Origin: Tetranychus cinnabarinus | Lineage: Eukaryota > Arthropoda > Arachnida > Trombidiformes > Tetranychidae | Direction of reading: 5' to 3' | Assembly (NCBI GenBank): GCA_022266195.1 | Contig: WHVY01000003.1 | Location: forward strand, 12,586,001 to 12,650,000 | Length of the DNA: 64,000 bases | Shown: one piece after another, positions 1-10,390 of the stretch | How positions within the stretch are numbered: the stretch's first letter is position 1 | How the letters are laid out: every line of letters begins with the position of its first letter | The notes under the pieces: model-generated | The model's database searches: none | What the model saw: the letters and a program-made list of their open reading frames with translations, nothing else | What the model was told of the DNA's origin: nothing | Position numbers and translations under genes: made by a program

Positions 1-240
1 TCGATCAATTGACTGCAGTACAGTGTAGTAGCAGATTAATATTTAGATATCTATTTAGCAAATTGATATATCGGAACTGCACTTTAATTACAACTTGAGT
101 CACTAAAATGAAAAAAGAAAATTGTTTTGAGGAGAAAAAATCACTTATTTATTAAGCATTTAATTAGTCACTTAAAACATGACAACAAATCATCTATAGT
201 TACATATTGTTTTCTAAAAAATAACAATCCTATGAAGCTA

Positions 241-772
241 CTAATTTTTCGATTGAGGTCCTGCTTTATAAACATATTCGAGTGCAGAAGAGACAAGTCT
301 CAAATCCTTTTCGATACTTTTTGCCCAATTTTCGACATCACCAAGTTCCTTTGAATAAAAAATAGTAGATGTTTGATTAGATATTTTCGATCGAATTTAC
401 TTTTATAAAAATTCTGGATAAAAAATAATGGCAAAAAGAAAAGTTACCTTAACAGATTTGTTCAAATTTTGCATCAGTGAAAGCCATTGATTGACTTGTT
501 TCGAAAACTGCATAACATTTACGTGAAGTTGTTTTGTTTCAGCATCCAATTTCCGTTGGTTAAGATAAGCTTGAGCAACACTGAAATACAAACAGAGAAA
601 TAGAGTAAATAAATGTAATAGTTCATTCCTGTTCCTACCTTTCGTTTAGATTATCCACTAAATGATGAGTTAATTCATTAACAGTTTCGGAGGCCACAAG
701 TTTTTTCTTTTCTATCTCTTCTTTTCTTTCTTGTTGCTTGATTTGATGTTCTTTCAGCATCGAAGATAACAT
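241..772 (-). CDS. BLOC1S1: BLOC1S1 (BLOC-1 subunit 1 / GCN5L1)
   Basis: Three exons, 772-639, 580-448 and 348-241, join in phase to give 124 aa; the human protein is 125 aa by recall. The start MLSSMLKEHQIKQQERKEE, the core VAQAYLNQRKLDAE and the end DVENWAKSIEKDL...ALEYVYK closely follow the family along its whole length. The protein is a short coiled-coil subunit shared by BLOC-1 and BORC, acting in biogenesis and positioning of lysosome-related organelles; a role in mitochondrial protein acetylation has also been reported. Introns are 58 and 99 bp with normal GT/AG ends. A second gene on the same strand ends only 52 bp upstream of this start, so the promoter is either squeezed into that gap, lies inside the neighbour, or the two share a transcript. 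I am confident of the identity. Confidence 0.93.
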
Positions 773-824
773 ATTTATAGTTAGTATTTTTAGGGCTACT
801 GATTAGAAATTTACTCCTTAGGTC

Positions 825-1253
825 TCAATCCTTCTTCAATGATTTTTTAACGTCAGGGATTTGATCTTCCCGAAGCGTACCAGGAATATAGGTATTTGTG
901 AAGTCTAAATCTGATAGCAACAAATAAAAAGAATCTCGAACAGATTCGTAGACTTCTGGGATGAATCTGAGCACGATATTAGGTATGTTAAACAAGCTTG
1001 AAACTATGGCGACAGTTACGATAAACAGATAACTCTTTTCCGGGCTAAATACTGTACTGCTATAGGGAGTTATTGATTTCAAGTGGCTGAATTTGTAAGG
1101 TCTCCAAAAGAAATTGGTTCTTGTAGTTTGAATACACCTAGAGGAATACAGATGTGAGGAGAATGAACTTAGGATCTCTTGATGTCGAACAATATTTCCC
1201 AAACTGAATCTTGAAATAGATGATGATAATCGCATGAACGCTAGAGCTGACAT
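825..1253 (-). CDS. Small single-span membrane protein, possibly mitochondrial
   Basis: Single-exon frame of 142 aa starting at ATG 1253. I do not recognise the family. The first ~50 residues are rich in Ser, Arg and hydrophobics and nearly free of acidic residues, as in a mitochondrial targeting presequence. One hydrophobic stretch near residues 75-95 (YLFIVTVAIVSSLFNIPNIV) could span a membrane, and the C-terminus is charged. It lies just upstream of BLOC1S1 on the same strand and head-to-head with topoisomerase II, 379 bp away, so these two probably share a bidirectional promoter. A divergent small subunit or assembly factor of an inner-membrane complex would fit, but that is a guess. The frame is open and well placed, which supports a real gene. 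Confidence 0.6.
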   Translation of the reverse strand: MSALAFMRLSSSISRFSLGNIVRHQEILSSFSSHLYSSRCIQTTRTNFFWRPYKFSHLKSITPYSSTVFSPEKSYLFIVTVAIVSSLFNIPNIVLRFIPEVYESVRDSFYLLLSDLDFTNTYIPGTLREDQIPDVKKSLKKD

Positions 1254-1632
1254 TCCATTAAGCTGAAAAAAATATAAAGTACACTGCTTAACAAAATAGA
1301 TAATATTTAAGGTAATTAGAAATACAAATAATGTCTATTCAATAAAAACAAATCAGATCTTGAACAGCTGATTAATTACCGATATATCGATGAATATTAC
1401 TTGAAAATTTGATAAACGATTGAATTCATAGATGGCAGTTGAATCGAGTTTGTTATCAACCAATGAAAACTTTGAAAATAAACGTTATTCGATTCGAATT
1501 CAAGTTGATCAACAGTCAAATAATAGTTTCATTCTTTATTCCCGTTAACTATCATCTAGTTCTTTTCATGTAATTCCGTATCTTTTAATAGTTTTTATCA
1601 GTTTTATTTCATTTCAAAGTTCATAATTCGAC
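1254..1632. promoter_or_regulatory. Bidirectional promoter region, Top2 and small membrane-protein gene
   Basis: This 379-bp gap separates two divergently transcribed genes. It contains a CCAAT box at 1460-1464 on the plus strand and an AGATGGC motif at 1430-1436. No convincing TATA box is seen near either start. A shared housekeeping promoter is inferred from geometry; transcription start sites are not known. Confidence 0.5.
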
Positions 1633-4600
1633 ATGGAACCTGATTCACCCGTGCTAGCTTCGGGGGATAGACCTCCACTTAGTTCAAAACCTACAGGTAC
1701 AAATAAAAGACTAAGTGTTGAGCGGATTTACCAGAAAAAATCACAATTAGAACATATCCTTCTCCGCCCCGATACATATATTGGCTCTGTAGAACCTGTT
1801 ACTCAACAAATGTGGGTTTATGACGAGGAAAAAAGTGAAATACTATCTAAAGACATAACTTATGTCCCTGGGCTCTATAAAATTTTTGACGAAATACTGG
1901 TCAATGCGGCCGATAATAAACAGCGGGATAAATCAATGAACTTAATCAAAATTGATATTGTTCCTGAAGACAATATGATCCGAATTTGGAACAATGGAGC
2001 AGGTATACCGGTTGTGTATCACAAGGCGGAAAATATGTATGTTCCGTCCTTGATTTTCGGCCACCTTTTAACTTCATCAAATTTCAATGATGATGAAAAA
2101 AAAGTTACAGGAGGTCGTAATGGTTATGGAGCAAAGTTATGTAATGTATTTTCCAAAAAGTTCATCGTAAAAACATCCTCTAAAGCCTATGACAGCTCTT
2201 TTGAACAAACATGGACTGATAACATGTCTAAAGCACAAGAAGCTAAAATTGGAAAAGCGGCTAAGTCTGACTTTACATCTGTAACTTTCTACCCTGATCT
2301 ATCGAAATTTAAAATGCAGTCGTTAGATTCGGATATTGTGGCACTTTTCAAGCGTCGTGCTTTTGATATTGCTGGCTCTACTAAAGGTGTAAAAGTAGTT
2401 CTTAATGGCGAAGAACTACCAATCAAGAACTTCAAAGATTATGTTAATCAATATCTTAAGGGTAAAGTTGATGATCAAGGTGGACCTCTTCAATGTGCGT
2501 ATGAAGATGTAAGCGATAGATGGCAAATTGCTGTGGCATCCAGTGATAAAGGATTCCAACAAGTTAGCTTTGTGAATAGTATTGCAACTACTAAAGGTGG
2601 TCGTCATGTGGAACATGTCAGCGATCTGATACTTACCAAATTGACCGAGGTAATCAAAAAGAAAAACAAAGGAGGCGTCCAGGTTAAGCCACATCAACTG
2701 AAACATCAACTTTGGGTGTTCATAAATTGTTTAATTGAAAATCCGACTTTTGACTCCCAAACTAAAGAAAACATGACATTACAGACTAAAAATTTTGGAT
2801 CTAAGTGTAACCCATCTGATAAGTTTTTCACTACTGTTTTAAAAATCGGTATCGTTGAAAATATTTTGCAATGGGTCAAGTTTAAAGCTCAAGAACAGCT
2901 CAACAAGCAAGGAGTCAAATCGAAGCATAGTAGAGTTCACGTTCCTAAATTGGAAGATGCTAATCTTGCTGGAGGAGCTCGATCAATTGATTGCACACTG
3001 ATTTTGACAGAAGGAGACTCTGCCAAATCATTAGTTGTAGCCGGTCTTGGTGTCATCGGAAGAGATAAATATGGTGTATTTCCGTTGCGGGGTAAACTGT
3101 TAAACGTGAGAGAAGCCGCTGTCCCACAAATTATGAAGAATGAAGAAATCCAGAATTTAATCAAAATCGTTGGATTAGATTATCGTAAAAAATATGAGCG
3201 AGAAGAAGATCTAAAATCACTCCGATATGGAAAAATTATGATTATGACCGATCAAGATCATGACGGTTCTCACATTAAAGGTCTTCTCATCAATTTCATT
3301 CATCATAATTGGCCGAATCTTCTGAAGCTTCCTTTCTTGGAAGAATTCATTACTCCAATCTGTAAAGCCACCAAAGGAAACAAAGTCATCTCATTTTATT
3401 CTTTACCAGAATTTGAAGAATGGAAAGCTGAAACTCCTGATCATAAAAATTGGAAGATAAAATACTACAAAGGTTTGGGTACAAGTACTTCTAACGAAGC
3501 AAAAGAGTACTTTACAGATCTTGCACGTCACAGGATTCGATTCAAGTATGGAGGTCCTGAAGATGATCAGTCTGTCATTCTTGCGTTTAGTAAGAAAATG
3601 GTCGATCAAAGAAAAGAATGGTTGACTAGAGCCATGGAAGAAAGAAAACAAAGACGTGAAGATGGATTAGGAGAAATTTATTTATACCAAAAAGACACAA
3701 AAGTTGTTTCATACAAAGATTTTGTCAACAAAGAATTAGTTCTTTTCAGTAATCTTGATAACGAACGATCGATTCCATCAGTAATGGATGGATTCAAACC
3801 TGGCCAAAGAAAAGTTTTGTTTACATGTTTCAAGCGAAATTTGAAGAATGAAACTAAAGTAGCTCAGTTAGCTGGTACCGTTGGTTCGGAATCCGCATAC
3901 CATCACGGTGAAGTGTCTTTGATGTCTACAATTGTCAGTTTGGCTCAAGATTTTGTTGGCAGCAACAACATAAATCTATTGCTTCCACTTGGTCAATTCG
4001 GGACTAGATTGCAGGGTGGTAAAGATGCTGCCAGTGCTCGTTATATTTTCACCAAATTGAGTCCACTTGCTAGAAAAATATTTTCCAAGTTAGATGAACC
4101 TTTACTCCATTATCTATACGATGATAATCAACGAGTTGAACCAGAATATTATGTTCCTATACTCCCAATGGTGTTGGTAAATGGAGCTGACGGAATTGGA
4201 ACCGGATGGAGCACTAAGATTCCCAATTATAATCCAAGAGATATTGTTGCAAACTTGAAGAGATTGATTAATGGAGAAGAAATTGTTCCGATGAAACCCT
4301 GGTTCAAAGGATTCCGAGGTTTGATTGAGAAAATCGACGCTCAACGTTATATCAGTTTTGGTGAAGTCGCTATTCTTGATGATGACAGGATTGAAATTAC
4401 TGAGCTACCAATTCGAGTCTGGGTTCAGGCTTATAAAGAAAATGTTCTCGACCCATTCCTTCATGGTAATGACAAGCAGCCAGTTTTTATTAGCGATTAC
4501 AAAGAATATCACACAGATACTACTGTTCGCTTCGTTGTTTCCATACCAACTGACAATCTTCGAAAAGCAGAGCAACAAGGTATTCACAAATGTTTTAAAC

Positions 4601-6012
4601 TCCAAACAACATTTACCACTACTTCAATGGTTTTGTTTGATCATAATGGTTGTATTAAAAGGTATGAAACTCCTGAAGAAATTCTGTTGGAGTTCTACGA
4701 TATGCGTCGTGCGTTTTACAAAAAGAGAAAAGAGTATCTTGAAGGAATGCTTGATGCAGAAGCTTCGAAGTTGGAAAATCAAGCTCGTTTCATTGTAGAA
4801 AAGAATTCAGGTCAGATTAAAATGGAAGGTGTTGGAGTTAAAGCCATGATCGAGACATTGATTAAAAAGGGTTATGCTTCAGATCCTGTGAAAGCCTGGC
4901 AAAAGAAGAACCAGTTCGATTCTCCAGAACAGCCCGTAGATGAAGATAACGAAAATCCAGCCGAATCTAGTCAACAAGAGGACAATCTTACCGGCCCAGA
5001 TTATGATTACTTGCTTGATATGGCTATGCGATCTATGTTGAAAGAAAAAGCTGATAACCTTCTGAAAAATCGTGATGCGAAAAAAGCAGAACTTGCTGAA
5101 CTGAAAAAAACTAGTCCCGAAGAAATGTGGCTACGAGATCTTGATGACTTCATAGAAGAACTGACTAATGTTGAAAAAGAACAAGCTGAGGCAGCTGCTA
5201 AGGCTATCAAACCAAAAGGTGGAGATGGAGGAAAGATTCGAGGCAAAAGCACTAAAAAGTCCGATGCTGATACTAAACCCTCTGAACTCGCTAGACGGAT
5301 TAAACCTGAAATTGATGTTGCTTTATATGCTAAACAAGCAGCAAGCAATGAAAACAAAAAACGAGGCAAAAAGTCTTCTAAAGATATTGAAATTGATCTT
5401 GATGCAACTGAGATTCTCGAAGAAAGTCCAGTGCTTAGTGACATCGATGAAAATGAGGATAGCCCTCCTGCCTCCAAACCAGAAAGTAAAAAGGTTCTTA
5501 AATCCAAATCTGTTACAACAAAAGTGAAAGAACTCGAAGATGATGAGGATGAAGACGAAGATGATTTGCCATTAGCTGCTAGGTTAGAAAGTAAAAAGAT
5601 GAAGAAAGCAAAAACCAGCGTCACCAAAGAAACCGTAAATATCGAGAATGATGATGATGATGATGTACAGCCACCGCAAAGACGGGAAAACACAAAGATC
5701 GGTAAAGCAAAAGCTACAACATCAAAAACAAAGGAAACTAAGACTACTAAGGTCCCAGCCGCTAAAAATAAAGCAAAAACAATCGCAACAAAAGAAACAG
5801 CCCAAAAATCTAAAGCAAAGAAAAGGAAATCTTGGGAATCTGATGAATCTATTTCTGAAGATGAAGATATAACGTTAAGTTCTGACTCAAGCTTCAATGT
5901 CCAAACAAGTTCCAGTGCTCCAGTAGAATCTAAATCAAAAAGGCCTCGTGCAAGAGTCCAATACAGAATTGAAAGTGATGAAAGTAATGATTCATTATTA
6001 GACAATCTATAA
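1633..6012 (+). CDS. Top2: DNA topoisomerase II
   Basis: One uninterrupted frame of 1459 aa. It is the type IIA enzyme that passes one DNA duplex through a transient double-strand break using ATP, needed for chromosome segregation and condensation in the nucleus. The ATPase domain carries EILVNAADNK and the ATP-loop GRNGYGAKLCN. The TOPRIM domain has EGDSAKS (Glu460) and the metal-binding D-x-D-x-D of DQDHDGSH (Asp540, 542, 544). The breakage-reunion domain has the catalytic Tyr804 in the context AASARYIF, followed by the coiled-coil and C-gate. The last ~300 residues are a charged tail of Lys-rich and Asp/Glu-rich segments, with a basic patch KSKRPRARVQ near the end. Length and motif spacing are normal for animals. 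The lack of any intron is unusual next to its split neighbours. Confidence 0.98.
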   Translation: MEPDSPVLASGDRPPLSSKPTGTNKRLSVERIYQKKSQLEHILLRPDTYIGSVEPVTQQMWVYDEEKSEILSKDITYVPGLYKIFDEILVNAADNKQRDKSMNLIKIDIVPEDNMIRIWNNGAGIPVVYHKAENMYVPSLIFGHLLTSSNFNDDEKKVTGGRNGYGAKLCNVFSKKFIVKTSSKAYDSSFEQTWTDNMSKAQEAKIGKAAKSDFTSVTFYPDLSKFKMQSLDSDIVALFKRRAFDIAGSTKGVKVVLNGEELPIKNFKDYVNQYLKGKVDDQGGPLQCAYEDVSDRWQIAVASSDKGFQQVSFVNSIATTKGGRHVEHVSDLILTKLTEVIKKKNKGGVQVKPHQLKHQLWVFINCLIENPTFDSQTKENMTLQTKNFGSKCNPSDKFFTTVLKIGIVENILQWVKFKAQEQLNKQGVKSKHSRVHVPKLEDANLAGGARSIDCTLILTEGDSAKSLVVAGLGVIGRDKYGVFPLRGKLLNVREAAVPQIMKNEEIQNLIKIVGLDYRKKYEREEDLKSLRYGKIMIMTDQDHDGSHIKGLLINFIHHNWPNLLKLPFLEEFITPICKATKGNKVISFYSLPEFEEWKAETPDHKNWKIKYYKGLGTSTSNEAKEYFTDLARHRIRFKYGGPEDDQSVILAFSKKMVDQRKEWLTRAMEERKQRREDGLGEIYLYQKDTKVVSYKDFVNKELVLFSNLDNERSIPSVMDGFKPGQRKVLFTCFKRNLKNETKVAQLAGTVGSESAYHHGEVSLMSTIVSLAQDFVGSNNINLLLPLGQFGTRLQGGKDAASARYIFTKLSPLARKIFSKLDEPLLHYLYDDNQRVEPEYYVPILPMVLVNGADGIGTGWSTKIPNYNPRDIVANLKRLINGEEIVPMKPWFKGFRGLIEKIDAQRYISFGEVAILDDDRIEITELPIRVWVQAYKENVLDPFLHGNDKQPVFISDYKEYHTDTTVRFVVSIPTDNLRKAEQQGIHKCFKLQTTFTTTSMVLFDHNGCIKRYETPEEILLEFYDMRRAFYKKRKEYLEGMLDAEASKLENQARFIVEKNSGQIKMEGVGVKAMIETLIKKGYASDPVKAWQKKNQFDSPEQPVDEDNENPAESSQQEDNLTGPDYDYLLDMAMRSMLKEKADNLLKNRDAKKAELAELKKTSPEEMWLRDLDDFIEELTNVEKEQAEAAAKAIKPKGGDGGKIRGKSTKKSDADTKPSELARRIKPEIDVALYAKQAASNENKKRGKKSSKDIEIDLDATEILEESPVLSDIDENEDSPPASKPESKKVLKSKSVTTKVKELEDDEDEDEDDLPLAARLESKKMKKAKTSVTKETVNIENDDDDDVQPPQRRENTKIGKAKATTSKTKETKTTKVPAAKNKAKTIATKETAQKSKAKKRKSWESDESISEDEDITLSSDSSFNVQTSSSAPVESKSKRPRARVQYRIESDESNDSLLDNL

Positions 6013-6420
6013 ATTCCATTAAGCGCTCGGATAAATCTTTGCAATTAATAAGGGGTCAATTTTATGGTTTTTCCATTTTTATGTCACTATCTTTATTCAT
6101 AAAATTGATCGATAAAGATTTTTTCGAGGGGATCATGCGTTCATTCATCTTCCCTTCATCATTTCACATTAACCATTATTTTATTGTAATTTCAAATCTT
6201 TAATTCTGCAATTTAATTGTTTTTAATAATGAAAAAACCACAAAATCAATAGATCATCAATGATTAACCATTTTGCCATCTGTAAATAAACATAGTTAAC
6301 CATTCCCTTATTGTTCATTTGAAAAATAAATCTGTGTTTACAGTTATAAGGATTTGTTATTACTGTCTTCCTTCATTATCAAATGGACAAACAATTGAAT
6401 TGTTTTTTCGGGCTAAAGGA
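6013..6420 (+). other. Top2 3' flank / Ly6 gene promoter
   Basis: AT-rich spacer of about 400 bp between Top2 and the next gene on the same strand. An AATAAA lies near 6286 and could end the Top2 transcript. A GCCATCT motif (reverse of AGATGGC) is at 6275-6281, about 140 bp before the Ly6-type start. No other gene is seen. Confidence 0.35.
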
Positions 6421-7069
6421 ATGATCAACTATTTAATAGGAACCCTGATGTATCTTTCATTCATCAATGGTAAAATCCCATCAAAAATATTTGTAGACTT
6501 ATAAATTGAAGATTTTAATTGCCATCTTTTTCCTTCTGATAGGAGCCTGGTGCCTTGAAAGCTCCATGGTAATTGCCACAAATCGTCCAACCATGGTGAA
6601 TCTTTCATGTTACTCGTGTTCATCTCTTGAAGATCCTTACTGTCTAAATGTAACCAATGCAACACAAGATTATCTTTCAAAGGAATGTAGATCTAAAGAG
6701 AAAATGTGCTCTGTAACCCGAATTGAATACGAAAACTCCGATCATACTGGAACTGTGTTCTGGGCGTTAGAACGGAAATGTTCATCATCGTGTATTCAAG
6801 GATGCATAATATTAGGTAATGTAAACATTATATACAAGTGATCTTCGATTTAAATTTGTGTTCTGATTCTAAAACATTCAACTGTGTTGTGTCTCTTTTC
6901 AGGTGAAAGAACCAGACTTCACTATTGCAGTTCATGCTGTTCAGATGATCTTTGTAATACCAATTCAATGAGCATCGATTTGAAGATGAACAATTTATTA
7001 ATTGTAACAGCAATCATGGTCCATGCAATTTTTGAACTGTCTCTCAATTTATTCAAATCACTTGCTTAA
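6421..7069 (+). CDS. Ly6/uPAR-type GPI-anchored protein
   Basis: Three exons, 6421-6469, 6543-6815 and 6903-7069, give 162 aa. The start exon encodes MINYLIGTLMYLSFING and splices across a 73-bp intron in phase to AWCLESS, making a good signal peptide; without this micro-exon the frame has no ATG at its head. The mature part has about ten or more cysteines, from CYSCSSLEDPYC to a closing CCSDDLCN, which is the three-finger Ly6 signature. There are N-glycosylation sequons at NVT and NAT. The last ~30 residues are hydrophobic (NNLLIVTAIMVHAIFELSLN), as expected for a GPI-attachment signal. Proteins of this class sit on the outer face of the plasma membrane; arthropod members modulate channels, septate junctions or receptors. 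The specific role cannot be told. Confidence 0.8.
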
Positions 7070-7407
7070 TTTGTACAAAAAAAGTTCGCTGTTCAACATT
7101 CCTTCTACATCTTTCAAGTAATTAAAGAAAACTAGATTTATTTAAAATCTTCATCTTCTATTCGGAATGATCATGATATTATGATTAAAATTATTTACTT
7201 GATGGTTGGACATTCAAGTCAGTAACTTCAAATTTCAACTCATCTATCCATGTGTCGAGTAAATAAGAGAACTCATCAGCTGTGATTCAATGTGGATCAC
7301 ACTGGCAACCAAAGAGCTATACTCTTTGCTGGCACACAAAAAAGTAATGATAAAACCAATGATAAAAAAAGTAAAATTTATTTAATTAAAATTATCTTGA
7401 AATTAGA

Positions 7408-8212
7408 TCAATTAGACTGAGCAATCCAAGCTGGTCCTTTTTTGACATCATCTAGTTGAATATTTGTTAAGTTTCTGTTCATCAGATCATTGCCAACCTC
7501 AATCATGTCGTTTGTCTCATATTGACAGCTTGGATATTTTTCAGTACATTTAGCTACATTTGGTTCAGTCAAATGTGTTTGGAAAGCTGTGCGATATTGG
7601 GCAGCAGCTCCAGTATTTGATTCGATTTCACTGCAATAAAAGATGATAAAATAATTGTGTTTTTTATATTGTCTAGACAAGTTAAAATGGAAGGAAAGTG
7701 TTAAATTGACCAACTTACGTGAAGAAACTGGAAATCTGTTCACCGAAATTACCAAAAGCAGTTCGATTATAACCAATTTGGCAAATCAGTCTCATTAAAC
7801 AGTTATTTTCATCATTATTCTTGATGAAATCAAAATAAACATTCAAGATTTCCTCTGGCGATTCACTTAAAAGATAAGACAAATTAAAATTTTAATACAC
7901 AAAAATGGCAGCAACTCTTGATCTATCTACCTTAATGATAACTTACCTTTCATCGTCTTCTGATTGAGGGGTTGGTGGTTTCATTTGAGGAAACTGTGGC
8001 TGTGGTTGAGGCTGTTGTGGTTTGAACTGGTTATTTGGTGGTCTAACAGCTCCTTGAACAGTCTGTGGCTTCACTCTTGCGACTTGTTGTGGTGGTGGTT
8101 GAAGAATGGGTCTTGATTGTCGAACCACCGGAGCCGTAGGAATGGAGACAGCAGCAACTGCCAAGCCAATTGTGATTGCGAGCAAACAAATTGAAAAATT
8201 ATAGTTGGACAT
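7408..8212 (-). CDS. Small secreted protein, Pro/Gln-rich N-terminus and Cys-containing C-terminus
   Basis: Three exons, 8212-7947, 7865-7719 and 7630-7408, join in phase to 211 aa. A signal peptide is clear (MSNYNFSICLLAITIGLAVA). Residues ~25-85 are low-complexity Pro/Gln, ending in an acidic SEDDES. The rest is a compact domain with few cysteines, including CLMRLICQIGYNRTAFG and, in the last exon, KCTEKYPSC. The C-x-x-x-x-x-C spacing with following aromatic and glycine positions recalls the arthropod DM4/DM12-type secreted domain, but that link is weak and from memory. No catalytic motif is visible. It is convergent with the Ly6-type gene; the 338-bp gap between them shows nothing further. 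The gene model is firm; the function is unknown. Confidence 0.75.
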
Positions 8213-10180
8213 GATTGTCGTTTAAATTGTGTTTTCTGGTGGATACAAAAAGAGATGAACACTGGAAATGGAAAGCAATCCAAATGAACAGATAATTTCG
8301 CCAAACTCACTAGAGCTTGAGGCTTTGAAAGCAGCCAAACACTTGAAACTTATTGGACTTTTAGAGGAAATAAAAAAATTTGTTGTCTGAGACAAAACAA
8401 AAGGCAAATTTTAAACCAACTCGGAAGAAGGTTAAAGATCAACTAAAGCCTTGATCAGGACTGGTGATGGATTAAAAGGAATCGGTTTCATCGTTATCAT
8501 GCCAATCGTTATAATAATATCTCCTCCTCTTGAGCAATTTCATTTTTAGAGTAAACAAACTTTAGAAATGCTGAATTATAAGTTGACCGGGAAGAAGATT
8601 AATGATATTGGTTATGGTTCCACCCTCTCATTTAGGCACTTACGAACTTTTCAATCAACGCTTTTAAATTATACATTCATCATGTAGCTGAATTACTCTC
8701 ACTCTAACTCTTTTATCGTATCTTCACACTTACTTGTGATCAACTTCATAATTTATTAAGAGCAAAACTCGGTTAACATTTATCCAGTTTGACATGGTTA
8801 TTTCGATAGCCATTTGAAATCATTTGGTTTTGTGTGTAATATTAGCTAAAGTTATCATCATTAATGTATATTCATCGATTCAGCAAGAAACATTTAAGCT
8901 TAAATAAGCAGAAAAAAGAAGAAAATATTTCGCTTTATTTAATGTGATTCTCGCCTTGCGGATGAATGAATGAAATGCATTAAAAATGGGTAGGATGTAC
9001 AAGACCAGGTAAAATCACTTTCTCTTTTTCATCTTTTCTCATCATCTTTTATTCTCGTTCTTTCTCTAATCAATCTTCTTTCCTGGTATCATCTTCATCA
9101 TTTATCCAGTTTATATTGACCTCATTTCCTTGATCGACTTAAATGACCACACCAAATAACCTAAAATCAAAAAGCAAAGCCAAATTAAAGAGAAACTTCT
9201 ATTGTTATCAACACTTTTGACAAACGACAGACTCACATCATTAAGGAGACATCAGGATATATTTGAACAAGTTTATTTTAATCGAAATTCTAATGATAAT
9301 TTTCAATCAGAATCAGAATCTCAAATCTCAAGACAAATTCATCGAATCAAATGAAATCTCGTAATAATCTTTCCACTTTCATCATGTTTTTCAACTTGTT
9401 AGTACAACTGGCTACCAGTTAACTTATTAAAAACCTAAATTATCGTTACTTTTTACTTGTATTAAGTTAATAAGTTTTGTCATTCTGAAGTTGAAACTTC
9501 GAAAATTTCATCATTAATTGTGAATTTTTTCTTTTAAAGATGAGACTGTATTAAATTTCAATTCTAATTATCGTTATTCATTCGTTGATAAGATTAAACG
9601 ATCCAATAATCAAAATTTTATTGATTTCTTCAATTGACGCCAATATATTTGTTTTATTCCAATATAAATGAGCTTGGAAGTTCATTTAAAAATTATCAAC
9701 TTTCCATTGATGGTTCATGATTAGCAATGAACAATGAAACTCATTCTATTAATAAATTAAGGAAAAAATAATTGGCTAATTGTATCTCAATCCAAAATAA
9801 CGATGAATTTAAAATGCAATTACTATTTGTACAATGTTATTCACATTTACAATTTTCAGTCTTCAATGAAATAAGATTGTCAATCACTGAATGTTAATTT
9901 TTCACGTTCCTATCGGTTCTTTATCAATCTTTCCCCAAATTTGCCACAAAACTCTATTTTAACGGTTGTACATAAAGTTAACTAAAGAATCAGTTATTCA
10001 AGTTTTGAATTACAGTGTTTCGATTGATAATCAGCTGTGCAATTAGTCGAAAGAACTTCATTGTTGTTCTTTTTCGGACTGATCTCTTCATCAATACTTA
10101 ATGCTATGCGAGTGTAAACAGACACATTTGATTCAATTTTTGCAAGTGTCTGCTGATCGAAGACTGATTGAAAATTAGAT
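8213..10180. other. Intergenic, no gene seen
   Basis: AT-rich spacer of nearly 2 kb upstream of the minus-strand secreted-protein gene. No coding frame with sensible splice sites, RNA gene or repeat array was found. The 5' UTR and promoter of the gene ending at 8212 must lie at its left end. Confidence 0.5.
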
Positions 10181-10188
10181 GAAAAAAC

Positions 10189-10390
10189 GGTAAGGTCCTA
10201 GTTATAGGGACACTGGCGTGGCTTCAATAGGCATTTAAATTTTCCTCCAATCTGGTTGAATCTTGGTTTCCTGGTGAGTTTATGTTTATAATTAAATAAT
10301 TATGATGTTAATTTTTAACACTTAACACAATGAACACAATTGAAAGGTTAAATTATTTAATTTTCACTATTTTTGAAGATAAAGAGTTGA
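10189..10390 (+). repeat. Left terminal inverted repeat of the Merlin element
   Basis: Reads as the near-exact reverse complement of 11441-11642. It includes the last dozen or so codons and the stop of the transposase gene (minus strand), so coding and terminal sequence overlap here. Confidence 0.92.

Noticed and set aside
127..354. 75-codon plus-strand frame at the left edge
   Set aside because: It lies opposite the last exon and 3' flank of BLOC1S1 and has no coding character.
5007..6044. 345-codon minus-strand frame opposite the Top2 C-terminus
   Set aside because: It is the mirror of the Lys/Asp/Glu-rich tail, giving Ser/Phe/Val-rich composition and no domain; the plus-strand frame is certain.
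6506..6541. Start of the Ly6-type gene within 6506-6541
   Set aside because: That frame begins with TTG and runs into a stop just upstream. Splicing 6469 to 6543 supplies an ATG and a signal peptide, and places this stretch in an intron.
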